From Paenibacillus terricola (GTDB taxonomy: Bacteria > Bacillota > Bacilli > Paenibacillales > Paenibacillaceae), in contig NZ_JACXZA010000007.1 of the NCBI RefSeq assembly GCF_014779765.1, forward strand, positions 62,001 through 126,000: a stretch of 64,000 nt of DNA, in the 5' to 3' direction. The notes under the pieces are model-generated. The model was not told the origin of the DNA, did no database searches, and was given only the letters and a program-made list of their open reading frames with translations. This document shows, piece after piece, positions 43,739-52,219 of this stretch. The position numbers and the translations under genes were made by a program. Each line of letters opens with the position of its first letter. The stretch's first letter is position 1.

Positions 43739-44623
43739 ATGAATATGGAATGGTACCGCATATTTCTCCATACCGCGCGGGCCGGCAACTTGACGCATGC
43801 AGCCCAAGAGCTCCACATTACGCAGCCGTCCGTCAGTTATGCAATCAAGCAGCTAGAGGATAGTCTTGGCGTTAAGCTGTTCGACCGACAGTCGAAAGGC
43901 GTTGCGCTAACCTCCGAAGGGCGTATGCTGCTCGACTATGTCGAGAAATCGTTCTTGCTGCTCGATAACGGCGAGAAGCAGATCGCTTCTCTGCGCAATT
44001 ATGAATCGGGCGAGCTGCGCATCGGGGCAAGCGGACCGATTATTAAACATTTGCTGCTCCCGCCGCTGGACGAGCTGCGCGCGCAGCATCCGAATGTCCG
44101 CATTCGTCTGTTTCAAGGCAACACTGCTGACACTCGTACGCGGCTGGTCGAAGGTCAGATTGATCTTGGCTTCGTGCATCTGCCGTACGTCGACCCCGAG
44201 CTTGAGATCAAGCCGCTCACTGCGATCCAAGGCTGCTTCGTCGTTGGTCCGGCCTACAAGGAGCTGGCTAGTCAGCCAATTACACCAGAGGAGCTAAACA
44301 AGCTGCCGCTGCTTCTATTGTCTCGAGGAAGCCATACCCGGCAGTTCATCGAGCGATGGTTCGCTGAACAGGGAATTACGGCAGAAGTCGACATGGAGCT
44401 GAACAGCTCCGAGATGCTCGTTGAGCTTGCCCGCCACGGCTATGGTGCCGCCTACGTTACGCGTTCATTCGTTCAGCATGAACTTCGTGAAGAAGCACTG
44501 TTCGAGTTGACGACGACAGCACCGATTGCCGAGCGTTTCATTGGCGTCGCAACCCGGAACAACGCTTCCTTATCGTTAATTGCGGATTACTATATGGGGC
44601 TGCTGTCTTCTACCTCTCGATAG
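43739..44623 (+). CDS. LysR-family regulator
   Basis: About 294 residues. The HTH covers EWYRIFLHTARAGNLTHAA and ITQPSVSYAIKQLEDSLG, and the C-terminal part is the usual periplasmic-binding-like effector domain (GELRIGASGPIIKHLLLPPL). The ATG at 43739 gives the standard LysR length, but no good ribosome site precedes it; an in-frame GTG lies 21 bases upstream near GAGG. It is divergent from aroC across 125 bases that contain an inverted repeat GAAATCATCATTTC, a plausible shared operator. The effector is unknown; an aromatic precursor would fit the context. Confidence 0.85.
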   Translation: MNMEWYRIFLHTARAGNLTHAAQELHITQPSVSYAIKQLEDSLGVKLFDRQSKGVALTSEGRMLLDYVEKSFLLLDNGEKQIASLRNYESGELRIGASGPIIKHLLLPPLDELRAQHPNVRIRLFQGNTADTRTRLVEGQIDLGFVHLPYVDPELEIKPLTAIQGCFVVGPAYKELASQPITPEELNKLPLLLLSRGSHTRQFIERWFAEQGITAEVDMELNSSEMLVELARHGYGAAYVTRSFVQHELREEALFELTTTAPIAERFIGVATRNNASLSLIADYYMGLLSSTSR

Positions 44624-44659
44624 TAAATCAGGCAATTCCTTGCTTAGGATCACACACTA

Positions 44660-44700
44660 AAAAACGCAGCGTACAAGCCCGAAGGGCCTATCCGCTGCGT
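44660..44700. terminator. Terminator between LysR and tagO
   Basis: ACGCAGCG (44664-44671) pairs with CGCTGCGT (44693-44700), with an inner GCCC/GGGC stem; A-run on the left suits the minus-strand gene. Confidence 0.65.
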
Positions 44701-44711
44701 CTTCACATGTT

Positions 44712-45683
44712 TTATATCTGAACCAATAGCAAAATTATCGACGTTAAACTGAAGCACATGCTGATCAAGCAAAGGAACATGAGCACCTGCTTGGTGTTAA
44801 GTCCGGCGCGCAGCAGCCGATAATGAGCCTGGCTCGCATCCGCCTGATAAATCGACTTGCCCTGCATGAACCTTCGAGCGACAACGAACAGGTTGTCGAA
44901 GATCGGTACGCCCAGCGCCAGAATCGGAATGAAGATCGACAGCACCGTCGCCTGCTTGAACGCGCCATCCAGTGCGATGACGGCCAGCATGAAGCCGATG
45001 AATGTCGCCCCTGCATCACCCATGAAGATACGTGCAGGCGGCCGATTGAACAGCAGATAAGCTGCCGTCACGCCGACAAGCACAATCGCAAGCAGCGCCG
45101 AGTTCGATTGCCCCATCACGAGTGCCACGACGAACAAGGTGAGTCCCGAGATCGCGGACAAGCCACCTGCCAAGCCATCCAGCCCGTCCGTGAAGTTAAT
45201 GACGGTCGTCACCCCGAAGATCCATAGAATCGTCAGAACGAATTGCAAAATAACCGGAAGCACCACGTATTCGCCCGACAAGGGATTGTAGAAGCCGGAG
45301 AACTGAACGCCTGCCATATAGACGAGCACTGCGGCTGACACTTGCACGATCAGCTTCGGCAGCGCCGGAAAATCCTTGCCCTTCGTCTTGTACCAGTCGT
45401 CAACCGTACCGATGACGAGCAGCAGAATGCCCCCAGCGACAAGCGCCGCGGTCTCCCACGAGAAATCCTTCGTAATGAGCAGGTACGTGACGAAGAAACC
45501 AATAAAAATCGCATAACTCGCCGTAAGCGGTATCGGCTTGCGGTGCAGCTTACGCTCCACGTCTGCGCGAGGCTTGTCCACAAAATCAAGCCGGAAAGCC
45601 AGCTTCCCGAACGGCGGTATGAGCGCGATAACAATCAGAAATGAAAGCGCAAAAGCGGCTAAATATAAGATTTCCCTCACCAC
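44712..45683 (-). CDS. tagO: Undecaprenyl-phosphate GlcNAc-1-phosphate transferase, TagO/WecA type
   Basis: A 323-residue membrane enzyme with about eleven membrane segments. It transfers GlcNAc-1-phosphate from UDP-GlcNAc to undecaprenyl phosphate, the first step of teichoic acid and other wall glycopolymer synthesis. Motifs are VDDWYK, NFTDGLDGLAGG and FMGDAGATF, all in cytoplasmic loops as expected. Either of two adjacent GTG codons (45683, 45680) can be the start; the ribosome site is weak. The symbol follows the family, not a proven role. Confidence 0.88.
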   Translation of the reverse strand: MVREILYLAAFALSFLIVIALIPPFGKLAFRLDFVDKPRADVERKLHRKPIPLTASYAIFIGFFVTYLLITKDFSWETAALVAGGILLLVIGTVDDWYKTKGKDFPALPKLIVQVSAAVLVYMAGVQFSGFYNPLSGEYVVLPVILQFVLTILWIFGVTTVINFTDGLDGLAGGLSAISGLTLFVVALVMGQSNSALLAIVLVGVTAAYLLFNRPPARIFMGDAGATFIGFMLAVIALDGAFKQATVLSIFIPILALGVPIFDNLFVVARRFMQGKSIYQADASQAHYRLLRAGLNTKQVLMFLCLISMCFSLTSIILLLVQI

Positions 45684-45937
45684 CTACATAGGCTTCGAAA
45701 TACGAGTCACCTTATATTAACCGCTAATTGTGTCGATTAAACCATCGACTTCCTCAAAAAACCAGATATTGTGTCAATCAGCGTCACCATCACGATAATA
45801 CCAGGCACAATGACGCCCGAGTGCGCGTTCGCTTCAAGATAGGACAATTAGCAAAAGCTTAACATCATTTCCTGCATAAATATGGTTCAATGAAGGGAGC
45901 TATCATCTACTCTTCGACGAACAGGAGCAGCATACCT

Positions 45938-47527
45938 ATGAATTCGCCGCAAACAGCCATCGTTACATTATTGGAAACATCCGATCTGCACGGACATCTG
46001 TATCCCACCGATTATCGGGGAGCCGAAGACAAGCCCATTGGGCTTGCCAAGCTGTCTACCATCATCCGCAAGGAGCGGAGCATCGATCCTTCGCTGCTGC
46101 TCATTGACAACGGGGATCTGCTGCAAGGGACGCCGTTCATGTACCACTATGCCAAATATGACGGAGACGGCATCCACCCTGCCGCCGAGGCGCTCAATGC
46201 ACTGCGTTACGATGCCGCTGTAATCGGCAATCATGAGTTTAACTACGGACCTGATCTGCTGAAGCATACCGTCTATCAGTCTGCTTGCCCGTGGCTGTCC
46301 GCCAACATCGTGAACGAAGCAGACGGACAACCCGCGTTCGGGCGCCCTTACCGAATCTTCACCTTGCCTGCGGGCATCCGCATTGCCGTACTCGGCGTAA
46401 CGACGCATTATATTCCGAACTGGGAAAACCCTGATCATATTCGCGGTCTCGCCTTCGAGGACGCACTCGCATCGGCCGCACACTGGACCCGGCATATTCA
46501 CGAGCATGAGCGTCCCGATGCCCTTGTGGTCTGCTATCACGGCGGCTTCGAACGTGATCCTGCTACCGGCGAGCCGACCGAGCCGCTTACCAGCGAGAAT
46601 CAAGGCTACGAAATGTGCATGCGGATCGACGGCATGGACGTCCTATTCACCGGGCATCAGCATCGCCTGCTTGCCGGTGAAATCAATGGCGTAGCCATCG
46701 CGCAGCCTGGCTTCGCCGGACAAGCCATTGCCAAAGTCCAACTGACATTCGAGCAGACGGATGAAGGCGCATGGTCGCTGCGCAGCAAGAGAGCCAGCCT
46801 GCTTCTTACGGCGGATGCCGAGCAGCAGGCTGACGAAGAACTACTAGCACGGTTCGCCGAGCGCGAGCGGCAGACGCAGCAGTGGCTCGACCAGCCAATC
46901 GGCAACGCGGAGGGCGACCTAGCAATATCCGAGCCGTTCGCGGCGCGGCAGGCTGATCACCCGTTCACCGAATTCATCAATCGGGTGCAGATGGAGACGA
47001 CGGGTGCTGCGATCTCGTGCGCCGCTATTTTCACCGATGAAGCGAGAGGCTTCGGCAGGCAGATTACGATGCGCGACGTTACGGCGAACTACATTTACCC
47101 GAATACGCTCAAGGTCGTTCGGCTAACAGGCCGCGAAATCCTCGAAGCGCTTGAGCAGAGCGCCAGCTATTTCGACCGGGATGAGCATACGGGCGAGCTG
47201 CGGGTTTCTGATGCTTACCTCCTGCCGAAGCCACGCCATTTTGACTATGACATGTGGGAAGGCATCGAGTATGCGCTCGATATTTCGCAGCCTGTCGGAG
47301 AGCGTGTCGTCAAGCTGCTCTGGAACGACGCGCCCATCGATCCCGAAACGTTCTTCGAGGTCGCTATGAACAGCTACCGCGCGGGCGGCGGCGGCAACTT
47401 CGATATGATCAAGGGCCGGACGGTCGTGCGTGAAATACCGACAGATATGACGGAAATTCTAGCCGATTACATTATGAAGCGCGGAACGATTCGCAGCGAA
47501 TGCAATCATAACTGGATCGTTTATTAA
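45938..47527 (+). CDS. 5'-nucleotidase / 2',3'-cyclic phosphodiesterase family protein, cytoplasmic
   Basis: A 529-residue two-domain enzyme. N-terminal metallophosphoesterase with ETSDLHGHL, IDNGDLLQG, IGNHEFNYG, YHGGFERD and GHQHRL, then a 5'-nucleotidase C-terminal domain from about residue 330 with NSYRAGGGGNF that binds the nucleoside. It would remove phosphate from nucleotides or cyclic nucleotides. It has no signal peptide, unlike most members. The ATG at 45938 is ten bases after AGGAG. It converges on the phosphonate importer operon, which suggests a phosphorus-recycling locus, by context. Confidence 0.87.
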   Translation: MNSPQTAIVTLLETSDLHGHLYPTDYRGAEDKPIGLAKLSTIIRKERSIDPSLLLIDNGDLLQGTPFMYHYAKYDGDGIHPAAEALNALRYDAAVIGNHEFNYGPDLLKHTVYQSACPWLSANIVNEADGQPAFGRPYRIFTLPAGIRIAVLGVTTHYIPNWENPDHIRGLAFEDALASAAHWTRHIHEHERPDALVVCYHGGFERDPATGEPTEPLTSENQGYEMCMRIDGMDVLFTGHQHRLLAGEINGVAIAQPGFAGQAIAKVQLTFEQTDEGAWSLRSKRASLLLTADAEQQADEELLARFAERERQTQQWLDQPIGNAEGDLAISEPFAARQADHPFTEFINRVQMETTGAAISCAAIFTDEARGFGRQITMRDVTANYIYPNTLKVVRLTGREILEALEQSASYFDRDEHTGELRVSDAYLLPKPRHFDYDMWEGIEYALDISQPVGERVVKLLWNDAPIDPETFFEVAMNSYRAGGGGNFDMIKGRTVVREIPTDMTEILADYIMKRGTIRSECNHNWIVY

Positions 47528-47545
47528 AGGGCTCGGGCGGCTTTG

Positions 47546-48352
47546 CTACCCTTTGACCAATCTGGCGCGCATCTTATTGGAGACCAATTCGATCAGCAGA
47601 ATAAGGATGACCAACCCGATCAGAATCGATCCGGCCTGATCCCATTTGTAGCTGTTCATTGCGAAAATAAGCGGCGCGCCGATGCCGCCGGCGCCGACGA
47701 GCCCGAGTATGGAAGCTTCGCGCATGTTCATGTCGAACCGGTAAATCGTTACGGACAGGAAAACCGATAACAGCTGCGGCATGATGCCGTAGCGGATCTT
47801 CTCGAACGTCGTGCAGCCGATGGACGTCATCGATTCGAGCACCTTCACATCCAACTCTTCGATCGCGTCTACATATAGCTTGGCCAGCATGCCGATGGAC
47901 ACAATGCCGATGGTGAGCACGCCTGCAAGCGGCCCCGTGGCCACTTTGATGAACATAAGGCCGTAGACGAGCTCCGGGATCGTTCGTATAACGATCAGCA
48001 GAAGCCTTGTCAGCCAAGCGACTGGCCTCGGGACGACATTGGAAGCTGCTAAGAAAGCAAGCGGGACAGAGAGGATGCCGCCGACGATTGTACCGAGAAA
48101 CGCGATCGCCAGCGTCTGAACGAGCAAATAGGGTACACTTTGCTTGGATACGTTGAACAGCAGGTCAAGATCAGGATGAACGATGCCTTTTACAATATTA
48201 AACGCGATTTGAAAACCGCTCTGGTTCACGTCTTTGAAGCTTACAGCCCCCACCGACCAGCCGATCAGAATGATGGCGATGAACGTAATGGCCAGTCTGT
48301 ACCATATCTTGCGCGGCGAAGTCAGAAGCTGTCTTTCTACTGTCGTCATCAT
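47546..48352 (-). CDS. phnE: Phosphonate-type ABC permease (second)
   Basis: A 268-residue permease, six membrane segments, with the conserved loop ESMTSIGCTTFEKIRYGIMP and the C-terminal SILGLVGAGGIGAPL typical of PhnE proteins. It pairs with the other PhnE. AAGGAGA lies ten bases before the ATG. The 55-base gap before it contains a short palindrome made of the joined ends of the repeat found at 50025-50191. Last gene of the operon. Confidence 0.92.
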   Translation of the reverse strand: MMTTVERQLLTSPRKIWYRLAITFIAIILIGWSVGAVSFKDVNQSGFQIAFNIVKGIVHPDLDLLFNVSKQSVPYLLVQTLAIAFLGTIVGGILSVPLAFLAASNVVPRPVAWLTRLLLIVIRTIPELVYGLMFIKVATGPLAGVLTIGIVSIGMLAKLYVDAIEELDVKVLESMTSIGCTTFEKIRYGIMPQLLSVFLSVTIYRFDMNMREASILGLVGAGGIGAPLIFAMNSYKWDQAGSILIGLVILILLIELVSNKMRARLVKG

Positions 48353-48379
48353 AACAACCGATTCTCCTTAAAGAGGTCG

Positions 48380-48403
48380 TTCAAAAAGTCCACTTTTCGA
48401 ACA
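48380..48403. repeat. Minimal copy of the GTTCAAAAAGT repeat
   Basis: GTTCAAAAAGT, two bases, ACTTTTCGAAC: the two ends of the 167-bp element at 50025 joined with the interior missing, and with the same AGAGGT flank on the left. Lies between the two permease genes and can fold as a hairpin in their mRNA. Confidence 0.65.
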
Positions 48404-48407
48404 CGCA

Positions 48408-49223
48408 TTAAATTAACTTCTTCCGAATATGCTCGCTTACCGTTTCGATCAGATAGACGGTAACGACTAGCGCCAATATAATCATCCCCACGCCCGGGTA
48501 ATCCCGCCAACCGATATCTTCTTTGATGAGCAAGCCGATGCCGCCGGCGCCAACTAAACCGAGAATGGATGCGTACCTCACATTGCCCTCGAAGCAAAAT
48601 ATCGAAGTCGACAAATAGCCAGGAAGCACTTGAGGAACAACCGCATTGCGAAACGCCTGAATACGCGTCATGCCCAGCGATTCCATCGCTTCGAACGGTC
48701 CCATATCTGCGTTCTCAATCTGTTCATAGAGCAGCTTTCCGACATAGGAAATCGTGAATAGCGTGATAGCCACTACGCCAGCCATCGGCCCCAGTCCGAA
48801 CACGAAAGTCGCAATAAGCGCCGTGACGAGCGTCGGCAGCGTCCTGAGCAGGCTGAGGATCGTCTTGAACAACGCGACGACGATTCGGCTGCGGACAATA
48901 TTGGAGGAGGCCGCAATCGCGAACGGTACAGCGAGCAGCGATCCGAGCAAAGAGCCGAGCAGCGACATTTGCAGCGTATCAAGCAGCGCTGTCGACATCT
49001 TGTGCCAAGAGCTCCAGTCCGGCGGAATCATCGCATCAATGAGAACAAAAAATTCACCGATCCGAGTTACAAGCTTGTGCAGATTAAAGTCGGTGAGCTC
49101 GACCGAATAATAGACAGCCGCAATGACGATAACGGCAATAAGCGGCAGCCGCGTTCGCTTCTGGTACACGACTTTGCCGCTTGGCAGCACGATCTGCTTC
49201 GGCGGGAACATTTTATCGTACAT
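48408..49223 (-). CDS. phnE: Phosphonate-type ABC permease (first)
   Basis: A 271-residue permease with ESLGMTRIQAFRNAVVPQV and SILGLVGAGGIGLLI. The ATG at 49223 overlaps the 3' end of phnC by 11 bases and is ten bases from GAGGAG, so the two are coupled. The longer frame to 49292 lies inside phnC and is not used. Works with the second PhnE as a heterodimer. Confidence 0.92.
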   Translation of the reverse strand: MYDKMFPPKQIVLPSGKVVYQKRTRLPLIAVIVIAAVYYSVELTDFNLHKLVTRIGEFFVLIDAMIPPDWSSWHKMSTALLDTLQMSLLGSLLGSLLAVPFAIAASSNIVRSRIVVALFKTILSLLRTLPTLVTALIATFVFGLGPMAGVVAITLFTISYVGKLLYEQIENADMGPFEAMESLGMTRIQAFRNAVVPQVLPGYLSTSIFCFEGNVRYASILGLVGAGGIGLLIKEDIGWRDYPGVGMIILALVVTVYLIETVSEHIRKKLI

Positions 49224-49998
49224 GGAACGCACGCTCCTCGGCCGAGGCTGCTGCTTCTTCCATTTTGCCGCCGTAAATATAGGACAGCACATCCTTCGTC
49301 ACCTCAGCGGCACGCCCGTCGAAGACGACCTCACCTTGGCGAATGCCGATAATCCGATCCGCGTATTCAAGCGCGATCTCCACATGGTGGATGTTCATAA
49401 TGACGGAAATATTCATTTCTTGATTGATCCGCTTAAAATCATCCATTACAAGCTTCGCCGTGACCGGATCCAGCGAGGCGATCGGCTCGTCTGCCAGAAT
49501 AATGTCCGGACTCTGAGCAAGAGTGCGCGCCAGCGCTACCCGCTGCTGCTGGCCGCCCGACAACTGGTCAACGCGGATGAACGCTTTGTCCAGAATACCT
49601 ACCTTCTCCAGCGCCTCGAGCGCTTTAAGCTTCTGGTTGCTTGAGAAGATCCCTGTCACCCTCCGCCACATCGGCAGATCGGGCACTAGAGACACAAGCA
49701 CGTTGTTGATGACGGTCGCGCGAGTGACCAGGTTGAACGATTGAAAAATCATGCCGATCCGCCGGCGGAATCGTCGGATTTGCTTGCCCTTGAGCTTCGC
49801 CACGTCGACGCCGTCTACAAGCAGCTGCCCGTCCGTAATGTCGTGCATCCGGTTAATACAACGAATCAAGGTCGATTTGCCGGCACCCGACAGGCCGATT
49901 ACCGCAACGAATTCGCCTTGCTCTATGCTCACGTTGATGTTGTTCAAGGCGGTCGTGCCGTTCGCATATGTTTTGTTCACGTTAATAAACGCTATCAT
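49213..49998 (-). CDS. phnC: Phosphonate-type ABC ATPase
   Basis: A 261-residue ATPase. Walker A GLSGAGKST, Q-loop GMIFQSFNLV, signature LSGGQQQR, Walker B IILADEPIASLDP. The Q-loop region FNLVTRATVINNVL is typical of PhnC. It powers the two permeases downstream. GGGGAAT precedes the ATG. Separated from phnD by a terminator-like hairpin and a 167-bp repeat. No C-P lyase genes are present nearby, so the importer may serve phosphite or a phosphonate degraded elsewhere. Confidence 0.94.
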   Translation of the reverse strand: MIAFINVNKTYANGTTALNNINVSIEQGEFVAVIGLSGAGKSTLIRCINRMHDITDGQLLVDGVDVAKLKGKQIRRFRRRIGMIFQSFNLVTRATVINNVLVSLVPDLPMWRRVTGIFSSNQKLKALEALEKVGILDKAFIRVDQLSGGQQQRVALARTLAQSPDIILADEPIASLDPVTAKLVMDDFKRINQEMNISVIMNIHHVEIALEYADRIIGIRQGEVVFDGRAAEVTKDVLSYIYGGKMEEAAASAEERAFHVR

Positions 49999-50024
49999 GT
50001 GGATTCCCCGATCTTATAGAGGTA

Positions 50025-50191
50025 GTTCAAAAAGTCCGCTTTTGATCACGAAGCACCACAGGAAGAGTATTCGGCATCGAATCCTGGATGAAGCTGAGAC
50101 TTCCGGTTCTCACGTAGCACTTCACTACGCTCCGATCCTCATTCCCCGCTTGATCCAACCTTCTCGGTGCTGAAAACCGAACTTTTTGAAC
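50025..50191. repeat. 167-bp element with 19-bp terminal inverted repeats
   Basis: The ends GTTCAAAAAGTCCGCTTTT and AAAACCGAACTTTTTGAAC are inverted repeats with two mismatches. The interior has no coding frame but carries smaller inverted words. A typical non-autonomous intergenic repeat; inserted between phnD and phnC. Confidence 0.75.
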
Positions 50192-50221
50192 ATGGTTGAT
50201 CTTATAGTCTTGAACTAGGAA

Positions 50222-50257
50222 AAGATGAGCACATCAAGGCTGATGCGCTCATCTTTC
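50222..50257 (-). terminator. Hairpin after phnD
   Basis: Minus-strand 16-base arms AAAGATGAGCGCATCA / TGATGTGCTCATCTTT, then TCC. A partial terminator here would make more phnD than phnCEE message. Confidence 0.7.
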
Positions 50258-50335
50258 TTCAACCATATGGAGATTGCTTATTCGAAAATAAGAATTCTAG
50301 CGCTATTGATTACTTCTTTTGATTACTTCTTTTGA

Positions 50336-51484
50336 TTACTTCTTCAAGCTCTTGATCAGGTCTTGCGCTTTTCTTTCGTTGTCATAGTCAGAAGCTTGAG
50401 CCGTTTTGTAGCCTTCATGGCTGTAGATCTTGATCACGTTCTTGCCTGCATCCGTTGCAGCGATGGCGATGAATGCGTTTTGCAGCGCCGTTTTGAATTC
50501 TGGCGTCATCTTCGAATCTTTTGCTTCCTTGCTCGCGCTGACCGTATCGTTGTAGATGCCTTGCGTTACGCCGATAACGTTCGTCTCGTCCCAGATCGAA
50601 GCTTTGCGGCCGAGATCCGTCGTCCATTTCTCCTCGTAATCGCGTCTAGCGTCCGCATAAGCCACGATGACGTCAGCTTGTCCGCCAGCCAGACGAGCGA
50701 AGGAGCTTGCATACGAATCCGACGTTACGACATGCGCGAGGTCGGTAATGCTTTTGTTATAGTTTGCTTGCAGCCAGAGCGTAGGGTAGATGTAGCCTGC
50801 CGACGAAGAAGTCGACATGACCATCCAGTTCGCGCTGTTCAGATCGTCCCACGTCAGTTGTTCGCCGCCGTTTACTTTCGCAGCCAGCTCTTGGCCTTTC
50901 TTCGTTGGGCCTGCAATGAACAGGGCGCGGTAGTACGTTGCTTGGTTTTCCGTCGCCTTTGTTGGCTTGTTGTCGTTCCAATCCTTCGGATTGTCCGAAT
51001 CGTTCGACAGGCCTGCGCGCGTAGCCGTCAGAATAACGTCAGCGCCATCGCTGTACAACGCGTAAGTGCCGCCCGGAATGAACCCGATATCCGTCGAACC
51101 AGACGTCAATGCTTCGCCTACTGCTTCGTACGTTGTGCCGACATCGATCGTAACTTTATCTACCGTGTAACCTTCCGTCGCCAGTTGGTTTTTGAGCAAA
51201 TCCTTAAGCGGATCCGTTGCCGTAATGATTTCACTTGGGTCCTTCGAAGGTACGAAGCTTACTTTCAGTTCACCGATTTGTTTGGAAGCATCCGTCGTCG
51301 AAGCTTTGGTATCCGTTGTGTCAGTCTTCGTGTCCGTATTCGTTGCTGATTGCGAATTGTCAGTCGTCGTCGACGTATTGTTCGCAGCGGTATCAGTCTT
51401 GTCATCTTTCTTGTCCGAACCGCAGCCGGCCATAAGTCCAATAAGGAGTGCAAATACGACAAAGAGTACAAGCTTGTTTTTCAC
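50336..51484 (-). CDS. phnD: Phosphonate-type ABC binding lipoprotein
   Basis: A 382-residue lipoprotein, lipobox MAGC, then a long Asp/Thr/Asn-rich linker of about 45 residues, then a PhnD-type binding domain (VSFVPSKDPSEI, DIGFIPGGTYALY and GGQADVIVAYADARRDY). The start is a GTG at 51484, nine bases from GGAGGG. It captures a phosphonate, phosphite or related anion. A possible PhoP box lies upstream. The stop codon lies in a threefold tandem repeat. Confidence 0.92.
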   Translation of the reverse strand: MKNKLVLFVVFALLIGLMAGCGSDKKDDKTDTAANNTSTTTDNSQSATNTDTKTDTTDTKASTTDASKQIGELKVSFVPSKDPSEIITATDPLKDLLKNQLATEGYTVDKVTIDVGTTYEAVGEALTSGSTDIGFIPGGTYALYSDGADVILTATRAGLSNDSDNPKDWNDNKPTKATENQATYYRALFIAGPTKKGQELAAKVNGGEQLTWDDLNSANWMVMSTSSSAGYIYPTLWLQANYNKSITDLAHVVTSDSYASSFARLAGGQADVIVAYADARRDYEEKWTTDLGRKASIWDETNVIGVTQGIYNDTVSASKEAKDSKMTPEFKTALQNAFIAIAATDAGKNVIKIYSHEGYKTAQASDYDNERKAQDLIKSLKK

Positions 51485-51565
51485 TTTCGATAACCCTCCA
51501 CTTTTTTCGTCATTCGTATCACGAAACTATCGTACGCCGACTCTATTAACGGGCGATTATCGGAA

Positions 51566-51604
51566 TGTTAGAAGAGTATTGTGAAATTATGTATGTATTG
51601 TTAA
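51566..51604 (-). promoter_or_regulatory. Possible PhoP box before phnD
   Basis: Four hexamers at exact 11-base intervals on the minus strand: TTAACA, TACATA, ACAATA, CTAACA. The Bacillus PhoP site is TT(A/C/T)A(C/T)A repeated every 11 bases, and these match 6, 5, 4 and 5 positions. Centred about 100 bases before the start. Confidence 0.5.
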
Positions 51605-51643
51605 TTAGGCGGAGGCGGCCACGTATTTGCAGCCAAAAAGAAA

Positions 51644-51669
51644 ACCGTTAACGCAATAGCGTCAACGGT
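51644..51669 (-). terminator. Terminator of the YflT-like gene
   Basis: Minus-strand ACCGTTGACGC with GCGTTAACGGT, loop TATT, followed by TTTCTTTTT. Confidence 0.8.
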
Positions 51670-51690
51670 CTATCGTTCGATCTATGCAGC

Positions 51691-52071
51691 TTACAACGCG
51701 CCTGCTTCCTTCACGATCTTACTCGCCTGCTCATAATCTTCCTCATCTACGATTGCGACGAGCATAATATCTCTGCCAGTAACGCGGTTGTCCGGTCCAC
51801 CTGTGCTATACCCGCTCGCGCTGACGCTTGCTGCTGCCAATATCCCTGAGTCAGGCAGGTCGAAGTCACCGCTAAGCGTCAAATAACCAAGTCCAGGGAA
51901 ATTGCCTGTAATCGTATTGCCAATCTGATCAATGCTCTGATAGCCTGTACCTGCGTAACCGTCAATTCGTTCAATCGCATATTCGACGAGCTTCAATGAC
52001 TGAAGCTGCTCCAGCGCTTGATTCGCCTGCTCCGGCGTATTGAAATAAGCGAATACCGTTCGTTCCGCCAT
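51691..52071 (-). CDS. Small stress-protein-like protein of unknown function
   Basis: A 126-residue protein beginning MAERTVFAYFNTPEQANQAL, which resembles the ferredoxin-like fold of YflT/GS17M general stress proteins, and ending with DIMLVAIVDEEDYEQASKIV, a second similar strand-helix unit. The middle is Gly/Ser-rich. The ATG at 52071 is nine bases after GGAGTG; the longer frame to 52191 is not credible. Assignment is tentative. Confidence 0.65.
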   Translation of the reverse strand: MAERTVFAYFNTPEQANQALEQLQSLKLVEYAIERIDGYAGTGYQSIDQIGNTITGNFPGLGYLTLSGDFDLPDSGILAAASVSASGYSTGGPDNRVTGRDIMLVAIVDEEDYEQASKIVKEAGAL

Positions 52072-52157
52072 TCGGGCTTCACTCCAATTCGGGCATCTCG
52101 TAGTAGGTGGCAAAAGCCACCAGTAGTGTTCACCTCCCCAGCTGCATCTATTCGGAT

Positions 52158-52194
52158 GAAAAAAAAGACCCTGCCGTCTCATTGACGGCAAGGC
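52158..52194 (-). terminator. Terminator of the secreted phosphatase gene
   Basis: Minus-strand CTTGCCGTC with GACGGCAGGG, loop AATGA, followed by TTTTTTTT. Confidence 0.85.
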
Positions 52195-52219
52195 CTTCTT
52201 GGCACAGGTATTGAATGGA

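Larger units (their letters stand above)
50018..50335. other. Intergenic region between phnD and phnC
   Basis: About 320 bases without a gene. It holds the 167-bp GTTCAAAAAGT repeat, the hairpin at 50222-50257, and three tandem copies of a 14-base word at the phnD 3' end (50305-50345). Confidence 0.7.

Noticed and set aside
50363-51349. 328-codon frame opposite phnD
   Set aside because: Antisense shadow of the phosphonate binding protein, with Arg/Cys-rich sequence and no start signals.
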